From NCBI GenBank assembly GCA_014621425.1, contig JAANBB010000235.1, positions 1-61,869 on the forward strand: a DNA stretch of 61,869 bases. Direction: 5' to 3'. The position numbers and the translations under genes are program-made. Within the stretch, counting starts at the first letter, position 1. Every line of letters begins with the position of its first letter. The notes beneath the pieces are model-generated. The model ran no database searches. It was not told where the DNA came from and was given only the letters and a program-made list of their open reading frames with translations. This document shows positions 21,060-30,507 of the stretch, in pieces. Origin of the DNA: Cylindrodendrum hubeiense. Its lineage: Eukaryota; Ascomycota; Sordariomycetes; Hypocreales; Nectriaceae.

Positions 21060-22964
21060 TTACTGGATATCGATAAGTTGACGTAAACTCGCAGGCACGG
21101 ACTTGGGGGAAATGGTGTCCGGCAATCGCCGCTCTGGCATGGTCGGAGTTGAAGGAGTTGAAGGAGGACCCGAGCTGATGTCATCGGCCTTGCTCTCACT
21201 CGACTCGCGCTTGAACAGGAAGTTTTCTTGTGAATTCTTTCGCAGAGGGCGCAGAGCAGGGAGCGAGGAAGGAGCATCCAATTCGATGTTGGCGGCTGGG
21301 AGCCCATTTGAGGGTATATCGGCCCCGAGCTTCTTCCCGGCAGGCTGACTGTCCAGGTTTTTGACCGACTTGAACGTTTGCATGACCGTGTTCTTAGCAG
21401 GCTTAGCCTTGGCAGGCTGCTTAGGTTTACGGGCGCGGGGTTTGACTGCCTTGACTGCCTTGGTTGCCTTGGCTGGTTTGTCGGCGTCAGGCTGTTTGCC
21501 ACCAAAGGAAATCCTGCTCTGCTTCGACTTGCCGGGCCTCTTGGTGGCCGCAATCTTGGGACTGGCGCTCGGTGTCGGAATGCCCTGCATTTGCTCAACC
21601 TGCTTGAGTTTGGCGGCTTGTGATTCGACATCGGGATGGGCAAGGTTGAAGGGAATATTGACGGCAAAGGTGGACTTGCTGCGGCGCTCCTGGCTCTCGC
21701 GATCCTCCTCTTGTGATACCAAGTAATCGTCACCAATAGTGCAATCCCATGGGGGGAGGGCGGCTAGTCGGGCGACATTATCGCACTTGGAGCGCACAAC
21801 AATGTCCCAGCAATCCTTGAAGTCGGCGCCCTTGGGCTCCGAATCAACGTTGATCCAGACTGTAAGCCCGTTTCTCCGACCACGGGCCACTTGGCACATC
21901 TCCTTGACCAGCCGGCGAGTTCCAGGGACCTTCAGGGTGGTGCCGACCACGACGACGGCGTCGGGGCGAGTCTTGAGGTCGGCGCTCGAGACATTGCCGA
22001 TGGCCTCCTCATCCGGGTTGTACTCGTTATAGAGCACAAATCGCGGGCGCAGCCTACCAATGCCGTGGCTGCGTTTTCCAGCATGGGCCGTGCGGACCTC
22101 GTCATCCACCTCGCAAGTCCGGCAGAGTGGGGCCTCTGGACCGTCGAAAACCTCGCCATTGAAAGGCTCGAGTTGGCCGCATTTGGTGCAGACCATTTTT
22201 TCGAGGCCGCCGTGCAACTGAATCGTAGCCGGCCAGGGGCCCTTGGCGTTGAGGGGGACATTTGTGGCCAGAGGTTTCATGGACGTGTCAATGCAGTCGA
22301 TGTTTTGTGAGTAAAGGCGCAGCAGACGGCCTTCCTGGGCCAGTGACGCTAGCAGGTGGTGGAAGGGAGTTGGCGCTGCGGATTGGGTCATCTGGGCCAT
22401 TTCCCTGACCATGGCGTGGAATGACTGCGTCGATGCATCGTGCTTGTAGACGGAGGCATCGAAAAGGTGCTTGCCGGATCCCTTGAGTTTGTGCTGGCTC
22501 TTGGCGGTAGCGAACATGCCAGTGGACGAGCGGAAGTCGGGGATTCCTGCAGAGACGGAGATGCCAGCGCCAGCGATGACAACAATCTTCTTCTTCTTGC
22601 GCAGGGCGGTCACGAGCCTCTCCATCCGGCGGTTATCCTCCAAGCTGAATTCGCTGTCGGGTTTGGTGAGATCCAGATACTCGGTGGTGCGTTCCTTGGG
22701 AGGCGAAATCTTCCGCCTCTTGGCTGGGGGAGGGCCGTCGGCGGGAGAGTCGAATTTTCTGCGAAGATCATCATCGAAAATGGGGTCGCCCAGCTTGACG
22801 GGGGACTGTGTGCCAGAGGCGGTGGTGGAGGATGGCGAGGGATAGCGGTTCGTCGGGTCGGGCATGACGGGAGACGAGGGTAATGAGGGTGTTTTGGAGA
22901 GATTTGACAGCGGCGACGAGAAGGCCGAGCCTGTCTGGGCGGACACGGGGCTTGACGTGTCCAT
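21060..22964 (-). CDS. NAD-dependent histone deacetylase, Hst3/Hst4-type sirtuin
   Basis: An intronless frame of 634 residues. The Sir2 core spans residues about 124-400. It begins with the NAD-binding GAGISVSAGIPDFRSS (132-147), followed by YSQNIDCID (QNID, 220-223) and the catalytic histidine in LHGGLE (H251). Four zinc cysteines fit C259, C262, C281 and C284. The segment RFVLYNEYNPDEE replaces the P-V-V-F-GE of Sir2/Hst1/Hst2 types and points to the Hst3/Hst4 group, which removes acetyl from histone H3 Lys56 after replication. A Lys/Ala/Pro-rich tail of about 230 residues follows, with AKATKAVKAVKPRARKPK that looks like DNA-binding or nuclear targeting sequence. In aspergilli, Hst4-type sirtuins also affect secondary metabolism. 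All catalytic residues are present. Confidence 0.92.
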   Translation of the reverse strand: MDTSSPVSAQTGSAFSSPLSNLSKTPSLPSSPVMPDPTNRYPSPSSTTASGTQSPVKLGDPIFDDDLRRKFDSPADGPPPAKRRKISPPKERTTEYLDLTKPDSEFSLEDNRRMERLVTALRKKKKIVVIAGAGISVSAGIPDFRSSTGMFATAKSQHKLKGSGKHLFDASVYKHDASTQSFHAMVREMAQMTQSAAPTPFHHLLASLAQEGRLLRLYSQNIDCIDTSMKPLATNVPLNAKGPWPATIQLHGGLEKMVCTKCGQLEPFNGEVFDGPEAPLCRTCEVDDEVRTAHAGKRSHGIGRLRPRFVLYNEYNPDEEAIGNVSSADLKTRPDAVVVVGTTLKVPGTRRLVKEMCQVARGRRNGLTVWINVDSEPKGADFKDCWDIVVRSKCDNVARLAALPPWDCTIGDDYLVSQEEDRESQERRSKSTFAVNIPFNLAHPDVESQAAKLKQVEQMQGIPTPSASPKIAATKRPGKSKQSRISFGGKQPDADKPAKATKAVKAVKPRARKPKQPAKAKPAKNTVMQTFKSVKNLDSQPAGKKLGADIPSNGLPAANIELDAPSSLPALRPLRKNSQENFLFKRESSESKADDISSGPPSTPSTPTMPERRLPDTISPKSVPASLRQLIDIQ

Positions 22965-23163
22965 GGTGGTTGAGAGGCTCCTGTTTTATGCGGTGGGAGA
23001 AACAAGGAGCAAGGGCGACGGGCGGAAGTCAAAAGGAGTGACGGAGTCGACTCGGTTAGAACATGGCGCAGGGACAGTCAGAACAATGCGGCAGTTGCGT
23101 CGAATCGCAGTGAGATGCGATGGCCGAGGCGGGAAAGGCACGCGGTCGCGGGAGAAAGCGAGG

Positions 23164-23219
23164 TGCGCGCGTGTGTGCGTGTGTGTGTGCGAGTGCGAGA
23201 GTGAGAGTACGCGTGCGTG
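23164..23219. repeat. (GT)n-type microsatellite
   Basis: Alternating purine-pyrimidine tract, mostly GTGTGTGC and GAGTGCGAGAG units, about 200 bp upstream of the sirtuin ATG. Such tracts are length-variable among isolates. Confidence 0.85.
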
Positions 23220-24922
23220 AAGAGGCGGAGACAGGAGACGGAGGAGCGAGGGAGGAGTAAAGAAGGAGTCAAGAAGAAGGAGCAACGAAAGGGTAGGATG
23301 ACAACAACCTAATTAACAGGAACCAACCTAGCGACCGGACGGAGAGAGTTGCGGTTCTCGATCGGCAAGCGGAGACGGGGGAGAGTAGCGCGTGCGTGTA
23401 TTATCCCCAGGACCATCTCAGCACCAGACCTTACCTCACCTGCGGCCGGGGCGCCAACAGCCGCAGTCCGGAGACAAAGCAGCGGCCCATTCAGGCTTGA
23501 ACTGGCTCGGCCGGGCCACAGGGGTTGAGAGACACATTGGTCGCACCTTTAGCACCCGGGGACCCCTGACGAAGACGGTCGGGCGCCAGTGGGTCTGTCC
23601 TCAACTCCCACACCAACGCCCTGCGCTGTTTGTTGATATTGGCGTACCCCGATGTTTTGATCCCATGTGGCTGGGGATGATGGGATGACGGGAGCGTGGG
23701 AGATGGGACTATGGTAGGCTGGCCCCGGGACGGAAGGCCGGCTAATCATCCACCCCCATTGTGCGTCACATTGCCTTGTTGTTGTTCACGGTACTGCTCG
23801 ACACGGAATCACAGGCTGGGCGGGCCAAGGAGGGTTCCTCGTAACTGCAAGGCTCAGGACACTCGCAAAACCTTCGCAGTCAAGAAGGCAAACGAAGATG
23901 GGCAACCATCTCTAATAAGCTGAAAGAAGCATCAGCATCAGCACTCGCATGCAGTCATCCATCAGGCAGACAAGGAAACCGTCCCAGCCCGTGTCCTGGC
24001 ATGCAGTGACTTACTCCGCCTGTGGCTGGCATGGTTTGGCTAATTGGCCCACGGCACTTAATCTCAAAGGCGGGCTAGGTGCTTCGGACAAAGCCAAGAT
24101 GCGCAGCAGACCGTCAAAGGGGCAAACCCGTTTCCGTCATCGAGCCAAAGCCAAAACCACCTGCTGCTGACCCCCCCGCCCACGTCACATGTTTGGGTGA
24201 GGCTTGCTCCCAAGTCCTCTCTGTTGAGCCATTGACAGGGGTCGGTACTCCAAAAATGGGCCCTTGCAGATGTGGCATATGGCAGACAAACCCACGGGTA
24301 ACTGCAGGGCGTATCTTCCGACTGCTGCAGACTCGGGACAATAACACGGCTTGATAAAGGGCTGGAGCAAATCAGTATGCTTGCACGTCCGCTTTAAGAA
24401 AAGCGAGAACAATTTTCGTTGATTCCATGCGGCTGTAAGGATCATCAATGCAGCTGCGGCTAAGGAACGCTTGGCATTTCTCGGTACATGCATTGCGGTA
24501 TGTTGGAAGTGATATGCTTTTAACCGAGATCGACTCGTGAATATGAGCCTCACATCTCGTCACCTCCGGGCCTAGCCCACAACATCGGGATTCTATCCTG
24601 GCATGGGAAACAAGCCCAGCCTAATTCAAAGAAGAAACCACGGGGTGCTCATCAGGTGTTCTGTGCATGTGCTTCTGGGGAACGTTTAGTGCTCGTCGGA
24701 ACCGCCGTTTACACCTCGGAGGTTCCGCCTATTGAGACTATGGGAACCAGGTTGTCAGGTGTCACTGGCTTCCTCGCGCGGCCAGGTGGAGTCTACACCC
24801 ACAACTTTAGGGACCTACCTACCATTGCATGGCACTCAGAAACCAGGGATTTTGTTACTGTATCTCTCGTCATGCGGAGAACCCTTGCAAAGTTGCGGGG
24901 TTAGGTCTGCACAGCACGAAGC

Positions 24923-24931
24923 TATATAAAA
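24923..24931 (+). promoter_or_regulatory. TATA box of the carboxylesterase gene
   Basis: TATATAAAA lies 68 bp before the ATG at 24991. Its position favours that ATG over the in-frame ATG at 24950, which would leave very little leader. Confidence 0.65.
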
Positions 24932-24990
24932 AGTGTGCTCCTGGCCCCATGAAGTCATGGGAAGACGGACCACGTCCTCACACCATCACC

Positions 24991-26553
24991 ATGCCCTCTC
25001 TCAGACTTATTTTGGTATCTCTCGCAGCGAGCGCACTCCCTTCCGTTCTCGCCGGGTCAACCTCGTCAACCTATCCCGATGAGCTCACTGTCAATACGAA
25101 CACGGGCACCTACACGGGCATCCGCAACGAAAACTACGCCGGAGTCCGGGAGTTCCGCAACATCCCATTCGCTCAACCACCCGTGGGCAACCTCCGGTGG
25201 CAGCCCCCGGTTGCTCTACCGCGCTCAAATGCTCATCATTTCTCCACCCGCTTCCCGCCCTCGTGCCCCCAGTTCGTCTCTAAGTCTAAGTCTCTCTGGA
25301 ACCAGTTCCTGCCGTCGCTCATGATCAACAATGGCGAGGGCGGAAACCAGACCCATCAAGTTGCCCAGACGAGTTCCGAAGACTGCTTAAGCCTGGCTGT
25401 CTGGACGCCGTATGGGGTCAAGCAGAACGCAAAGCTTCCGGTCCTTTTCTTCATAACGGGCGGCGGCTTTCAATCCGGGGGCATAGAGATTCCTAGTCAA
25501 CTGCCCGCTCAGTGGGTGGACCGCACACAATCACACATCGTCGTGACCATTAACTACCGTGTTAACATATTCGGCTTCCCCAACGCGGCAGCTCTCAAGC
25601 ACCCCAACCTCGGGATCCTGGATCAGCGTATGGCGCTCGAGTGGGTTGCTGCCAACATCCGTTCATTCGGTGGTGATCCCAAGGCCATCACCCTTTGGGG
25701 CCAGTCCGCTGGCGCAGAGTCTGTCGACTATCTCCTGTTCTCTCATTGGGACGATCCAATTGCCCATGCTGCCTTCATCCAATCCGGCACAGCGCTTGTG
25801 CCCCTGAAAAGCGCCGACTACGAGCACGCAAACTTCACATACGTGGCTAAACATGTGGGCTGTGACTTTCCCACTGACGCCAGCGCCGAGCTCAGTTGCA
25901 TGCAGCAGGTCCCTCATCCGCAGCTGGTCAACTTCATTAACACGCACGTCTCAACCAAGAAGATCATCTTCGGGCCCATCGCCGATGAGAAGATCTGCTT
26001 CGCGAATTACACACAGCGCGCCGCTCAGGGAAGGATGGCCCGTATCCCTGCTATCATCTCCAACTGCGCCAAGGAGACGGCCAGCCTGAACGGATGGCCC
26101 GACGACCCAACCGTAGGCCCAGACCCGGAGAAGATCCTCAGCGGCACGCTCACGACGTGGGTGTGCACGACGGCCGCCACGTGCAAGCTCCGTGAGAGCC
26201 TCAAAGCGCCAACATACCGCTATCAGTTCGCCGGAAACTTTTCTAACCTGAGCCCGCTGCCCTGGATGGGCGCCTTCCACGCCGCCGACTTGTTTATGAA
26301 CTTTGGCACCTACGAACTCCCCAAGGACGCGACAGAGCACGAGGCCGCAGTGAGCCGAGCCATGCAGGATCACGTCTTAGCATTCGCGCGTGATCCTCTC
26401 TATGGAGCAAAGAGAATCGGCTGGGCGCCGTACCACTATGGTTCAAACGTGATTCGGTTTGGAGGGAGCGATGGCAGGGTCGCTCAGAATGTCAGCGGGT
26501 ATGAGATTGACGGCCCTTGTTATGGAAATGGAACTTACGATCTGTCGCCGTGA
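24991..26553 (+). CDS. Secreted type-B carboxylesterase/lipase
   Basis: An intronless frame of 520 residues from the chosen ATG (context CATCACCATGCC). The first 21 residues form a clean signal peptide ending in PSVLA. Type-B carboxylesterase (alpha/beta hydrolase) signatures follow: EFRNIPFAQPPVGNLRW, SEDCLSLAVW (conserved disulfide cysteine), the oxyanion loop ITGGGFQSG, and the nucleophile elbow LWGQSAGAES with S239. The catalytic acid is probably E362 (SNCAKETAS) and the histidine H430 (GAFHAADLF). Several N-x-S/T sites suggest glycosylation. It would hydrolyse esters outside the cell; substrate unknown. The frame stays open upstream to 24829, but those codons would precede the signal peptide and are not favoured. 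It is convergent with the rhomboid gene. Confidence 0.92.
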   Translation: MPSLRLILVSLAASALPSVLAGSTSSTYPDELTVNTNTGTYTGIRNENYAGVREFRNIPFAQPPVGNLRWQPPVALPRSNAHHFSTRFPPSCPQFVSKSKSLWNQFLPSLMINNGEGGNQTHQVAQTSSEDCLSLAVWTPYGVKQNAKLPVLFFITGGGFQSGGIEIPSQLPAQWVDRTQSHIVVTINYRVNIFGFPNAAALKHPNLGILDQRMALEWVAANIRSFGGDPKAITLWGQSAGAESVDYLLFSHWDDPIAHAAFIQSGTALVPLKSADYEHANFTYVAKHVGCDFPTDASAELSCMQQVPHPQLVNFINTHVSTKKIIFGPIADEKICFANYTQRAAQGRMARIPAIISNCAKETASLNGWPDDPTVGPDPEKILSGTLTTWVCTTAATCKLRESLKAPTYRYQFAGNFSNLSPLPWMGAFHAADLFMNFGTYELPKDATEHEAAVSRAMQDHVLAFARDPLYGAKRIGWAPYHYGSNVIRFGGSDGRVAQNVSGYEIDGPCYGNGTYDLSP

Positions 26554-27048
26554 TAATAAGGGTTAAAATAGAAATACCAAGTAAAATATTCAATTGCACA
26601 GTGTCCTGAATCAAATGCATGACCCCGATTTCAAATATCTCTGCCGTGTAAGTCGAATGCCGTCAACCCTCTCATAAACGCATATCCCCATTAACAGCAA
26701 ATCTCGTTCTATCCAACTGGTTGCCCGGGAACGCGCCACTCTTGGCACCGTCCGGGGGTCTCACTCCACAAAGCCAGGGATCATCTCCAGAGACCCCACC
26801 AGGATCTAACGCGAGAGAAGCGCCGCGCCGCGTCAAAAATCCGCGCTAAATGTGACGAGAGTGAGTGACGTGACTGCGTGAGGGAACATCGCGAATCGGA
26901 AGCAAGGGGTCAAGAACAGGAGGGAAAACAGAGATATTTGCTCAGAGGGGTGCGTTGTTCGTCATTCAAATGGTACAGTATATATCTCGGGTATGTCAGG
27001 TCACATTACATATTTTACACCTCGTATCCATCAGTCTGAGCCGTTCGT
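26554..27048. other. Convergent 3' region
   Basis: Between the stops of the carboxylesterase and rhomboid genes. AT-rich sequence at 26560-26600 is a likely polyadenylation region. No gene is supported. Confidence 0.5.
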
Positions 27049-28722
27049 TCACTCGTCATCTAAGCCGCTTGCAACTTCAGCGGAGTCGCCCTTGCTCGGT
27101 GGGGTGAATTCAAACACCTTCTTCTCTCGTTGCGGCGTGTCCTTGTTGATGTACGCAATGCCAAGGATGCCCGCTGCCATGCCGACCAGGTGAGATGCGA
27201 TGTCGACCTTGAGCTTGCTAGTCTTACCAAAGGCGGCCAGCTGCGGCACGAACAAGAGCGCCAGGAACACGATGCCGTGGACGCCATCCTGCGGCAGTCC
27301 AAAAATCTTGAAGCCATCGGTGCGGTGCTCCCAGAAGTATGCCGAACACAGACCCATAGTCGCAGCCGACGCACCCAGCGATGAGATATGTAGCCAGCCA
27401 CGCAGCGTGTACGTGGCCAAGCTGCCCACGAAGCCGAGCGCACCACAGCCCAAGTAGAGCGCGAGGAAGTTGGCCCGGCCAACCTCGTCATGGACTGCGC
27501 TGCCGACAACCCACAGGGGAACCATGTTCATGATCAGGTGGGAGAGCTTCTGGTGCGAGAAGGAAGCCGTGAACATGGTGATGGGCTTGACCGTAGCTAC
27601 GACGGATAGCATGTAGCGGTTGAAGAATGACCACAGGGGAGGGAATCGCCAGCCGGCGTACACAAGAATGTTGATGGCGACGATGGCGCCCAGAGTTGCA
27701 TGCGCAGTGGAAATGTCGGGGAAGAGTCGGTATCGAGCCTCGGGCTCTTCGTAGATCGTGGCCAGGGAGAAGAGGAGGCCGATGACAAGGGCGACGACAG
27801 TAGCGGATGGAATGATGCGCTCCCAGGGCTTGAGCTCCGGGGGAGCATCCAAATCCGACTGCGCCTGCTTGTGATACTCGGCAATCTTGGGGTTCTCGAT
27901 CTGTCGCTCCTGTTTGCTGACCTTGGCAAGCGGGCCAGCAACCACCTCTCCCCGGGCCTCGGCCAATCTGCGCGCCTCTGCCTCAGCAACCTCCTTGGCC
28001 TTCCGCTTGGCAACGTTCCGTGACCGCATCTCATCAAGTTTACTGTGGCCGTATACGGGATCAGGAACGTAGGGGTTGGCGGCACTCTCCTCCGCCTTTG
28101 TGCCAGCCTTTGCGCTCTTCTTTGCGCCCTTCTTCTCCTCCGCCTCCATGTCTTGTTCCAACTGTGCCAGCTCGTCCTCGGCCCGCAAGCCCGCGTTCAG
28201 AACCTCATTGACGGGGATCGACTTTCGTAGGTAACCCAGGGCCTTGCTGATCTGATCCTTGGTGTACTGCGCCGTGTGGACGGCAAAGACGGGGTCCTCG
28301 AGAGTGCCGGCGACTCGGCGGCCGTGGAGAATTCGAAGCAGATGGTTGGCTCTCCTGGAATTGATCCCCCGGCCAAAAACCTTGAGCACTTCCGAGTCGG
28401 CCAGGTCGAGGCTCCGAAACGAGAGGCCGATCTGGTCTCGGTAGTCCTTGGGCAGATCTTCGTATTTTACAATCGTCTTATCGGAGAAGAGGGTCCTCCG
28501 GGCCACGGAGGGATAGTTGGGGCCAAAGGCAGTGTTTCGACACCTCGAGGGCGACGACGACAGGCCCTGACGGGTTCTGGGCGCGCAGCCAGAGAGCCAT
28601 CGGGCGGGTGAAAACGGTTGTGTCGTAGAAGCTGAGGTGGTGGCTGCCGCTCTGGAACTCACGCCACGGAGGGCGGTCCGGAGCCAGAGCCGGGAGGAAT
28701 TGGGACAGGCGAAGAGGCTCAT
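27049..28722 (-). CDS. Mitochondrial rhomboid protease (Pcp1/PARL-like)
   Basis: An intronless frame of 557 residues from the ATG at 28722; upstream codons have no other ATG in frame. The N-terminus is Arg/Ser-rich and lacks acidic residues for about 85 residues, as expected of a mitochondrial presequence. A conserved-looking segment (SRRANHLLRILHGRRVAGTLEDP) and a long charged linker (residues about 200-300) precede the membrane domain. Rhomboid residues are intact: SHQKLSHLIMNM in the second catalytic-region helix, the serine in SLGASAATMG (S452) and the histidine in SHLVGMAAG (H511). Pcp1/PARL proteases cut inner-membrane proteins such as the Mgm1/OPA1 dynamin and cytochrome c peroxidase. 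The C-terminal tail is short and acidic. It is divergent from the unknown gene starting at 29221. Confidence 0.9.
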   Translation of the reverse strand: MSLFACPNSSRLWLRTALRGVSSRAAATTSASTTQPFSPARWLSGCAPRTRQGLSSSPSRCRNTAFGPNYPSVARRTLFSDKTIVKYEDLPKDYRDQIGLSFRSLDLADSEVLKVFGRGINSRRANHLLRILHGRRVAGTLEDPVFAVHTAQYTKDQISKALGYLRKSIPVNEVLNAGLRAEDELAQLEQDMEAEEKKGAKKSAKAGTKAEESAANPYVPDPVYGHSKLDEMRSRNVAKRKAKEVAEAEARRLAEARGEVVAGPLAKVSKQERQIENPKIAEYHKQAQSDLDAPPELKPWERIIPSATVVALVIGLLFSLATIYEEPEARYRLFPDISTAHATLGAIVAINILVYAGWRFPPLWSFFNRYMLSVVATVKPITMFTASFSHQKLSHLIMNMVPLWVVGSAVHDEVGRANFLALYLGCGALGFVGSLATYTLRGWLHISSLGASAATMGLCSAYFWEHRTDGFKIFGLPQDGVHGIVFLALLFVPQLAAFGKTSKLKVDIASHLVGMAAGILGIAYINKDTPQREKKVFEFTPPSKGDSAEVASGLDDE

Positions 28723-29220
28723 TTCGAATGAATGTGTGCGCAAAATGCGCTCTGGGGAGCCGCGGGTGCAGCGAGACCAGAAAAGGGCGATCCAGCCGGC
28801 GTCTTGGGTGAGGGGATGGTATGATGAGCACGCATGAATTAATTTAGAGTCCGAGGCCGAGGAATTTTAGAGCCTCCGAGCGCTCATGGCCGGTGGGCGG
28901 CGCCCGCCAGGGGACCGATGCAGTGGTAAGCGGCCGTGGCCAGTGGTCAGTGGCCGTGGGACAGGGAGGTACGTACCCCTGCCCTCTTTGCCTCTTTGCC
29001 TCTGTACCGGCGGAACGCGCCACGCTCGGAAGCCTGCGAACCCCACCAAACCGCCATTCCATTTAACGGCTGCCCCGCGATTTTGACACCTTCAAGCCAA
29101 GCTCAAGCAAGCAGCTCCGATATCGACCTCGACCTGCAAGTCTCTGAGAATCTACAACGGGATCCTAGACATCTTCAGCACCGCATCTTCAGCACCGCAA
29201 GAAACACCCCACCCGCCACC
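28723..29220. other. Divergent promoter region
   Basis: Shared upstream region of the rhomboid gene and the gene at 29221. An imperfect direct repeat (GTGGCCAGTGGTCAGTGGCC) lies near 28936-28955. A frame open in phase with the 29221 gene extends to 28936 but reads as leader. Confidence 0.5.
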
Positions 29221-29832
29221 ATGTCATCCTCCGCCGACACCACTCCCATATCCCCGGCCCGCTTCGCCGCCGCCCTCAAAGAGCTCTCCATCGCCATGCT
29301 CCACCTCAAGGTCCTGGAGATCCGCAACTCCATCGCCCACCTGCAGTACTCCAACGACCAGCTCAAGCCCTTTGCCGAGGGCTCTGCGACCGCCCTCTCG
29401 GAGCCCGACGCCTCAGGCACGAGCGCCCCCGACCAAGACTGCATCGACGCCATCAAGGAGAACGACCAGGTCATCGACCGCATGGCCGAGCGCATCGCCG
29501 TCATCCGCGTCGAGGTGGAGGAGCGTGGACTCAGCTGGGACGAGTTCCAGAGCCGGGACGAGGTCGAGTCGAAGAAGGAGGACGAGCCCGAAAAGACTAA
29601 CGGCACGACTGCTCCCGCACCCAACGCATCGGCATCGAGCACTGCCGGCGACCCGTGGAGCGACGGCACGTTCCAGGTGGGCACGATTCGAAACGGAGAG
29701 ATCCATATGGACGGCCAAGCCAGTCAACCGGCGGGTGGCAGCCTGAGCGATGAGCAGCTGAGACGGGCTTTGGAGGAGCGCATGCGGGATCTTGGGACCG
29801 ACGACGACGACGAGGGGGGCATGCACCTATAA
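29221..29832 (+). CDS. Helical protein of unknown function
   Basis: An intronless frame of 203 residues starting at an ATG with an ideal context (GCCACCATGT). The frame extends upstream to 28936, but those codons are Trp/Arg/Pro-rich and precede the strong Kozak site, so I treat them as leader. Residues about 10-50 and 75-105 look helical and amphipathic (LHLKVLEIRNSIAHLQ; AIKENDQVIDRMAERIAVI) and could form a coiled coil. The C-terminal half is Ser/Ala/Asp-rich, ending in an acidic run DDDDEGG. A short conserved-looking box WSDGTFQVGTIRNGEI lies near residue 142. I do not recognise a characterised family. A small complex subunit or adaptor is possible. Confidence 0.75.
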   Translation: MSSSADTTPISPARFAAALKELSIAMLHLKVLEIRNSIAHLQYSNDQLKPFAEGSATALSEPDASGTSAPDQDCIDAIKENDQVIDRMAERIAVIRVEVEERGLSWDEFQSRDEVESKKEDEPEKTNGTTAPAPNASASSTAGDPWSDGTFQVGTIRNGEIHMDGQASQPAGGSLSDEQLRRALEERMRDLGTDDDDEGGMHL

Positions 29833-30507
29833 GAGGACACGGCCCCGGAAGCACGACTTTTTGCATGGGCTGGCGTTTTAGGAGGCTGGGATAAAAACAT
29901 CACGACAGGATACCCCGAGAAACAAAAGACCCGGCGTCACATGTGGTAGCATTGAGGGGGCCACGAGGTTAAAACACGTCTCATGATGCGGGTTCCAAAC
30001 ATTTTCAAGTCAAGTTTGCGATTTTTCCATTTTCTCAGCTATCAAACTGCTGAAGGATCATGTCCTGTGTACTGGAACACAAAATAAGGACATTTTTGTG
30101 GTTGCGCCGTTGGTGGTGAACAAATAGACCGCTTTCCTTTTGGAAGAACCAATACAAAACAGATAAAACAAATGCGCCGGCGCCTGATTGCTATGCGACC
30201 CAATGCCAATCCAGACCATTCCCATATGATGATGCTTATAAACAAAAGTAGGACCCAAGACGAAGTAAAAGTACGCAACGAAAGCAAGCGAGAGCAGGAG
30301 GTGGGGGGTGAGTGTGTGAGTATGAGTGTGTGAAGGTGTGAGTGTGCGAGTATGAGTATGAGAGTGTGATGGTGTGAGGGGTGTTCCAGAGAGTTTGAGA
30401 ATTGGGATGAGAGAGTGAGGGAGACATGCGAGTAAGGGAGACATCGCGGTAGAGAGGGTGTGCGGAGATGAATAGCTCTAGGCCATTGCTTGAAGAGATA
30501 GCGTTCA
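29833..30507. other. Convergent 3' region with microsatellite
   Basis: Between the stops of the helical protein gene and the frameshifted gene at 30508. It holds a GT-rich microsatellite (30307-30380). No gene is supported. Confidence 0.5.
30307..30380. repeat. (GAGTGT)n-type microsatellite
   Basis: An imperfect GT/GAGT tract, with units such as GTGTGAGTATGA repeated. It lies in the convergent 3' region and probably in the 3' untranslated part of the minus-strand gene. Confidence 0.85.

Larger units (their letters stand above)
22965..24990. other. Divergent intergenic region with microsatellite
   Basis: Two kilobases between the sirtuin and the carboxylesterase starts. It contains a (GT)n/(GAGT)n tract near 23164-23219 and a TATA box just before the esterase. 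Short open frames lack coding features. No RNA gene was recognised. Confidence 0.5.

Noticed and set aside
24829..24990. In-frame extension of the carboxylesterase
   Set aside because: It would lie in front of a clean signal peptide and overlap the TATA box at 24923; the ATG at 24991 fits both.
16810..26553. Methyltransferase and carboxylesterase as part of a secondary-metabolite cluster
   Set aside because: They are separated by LSM6, a Rad60-like gene and a sirtuin, and are far from the terpene synthase. No shared regulator or core enzyme links them.
28936..29220. In-frame N-terminal extension of the gene at 29221
   Set aside because: It opens with MASGQWPWDR..., has Trp/Arg/Pro-rich noise composition and precedes an ideal Kozak ATG (GCCACCATGT), so it is treated as leader.
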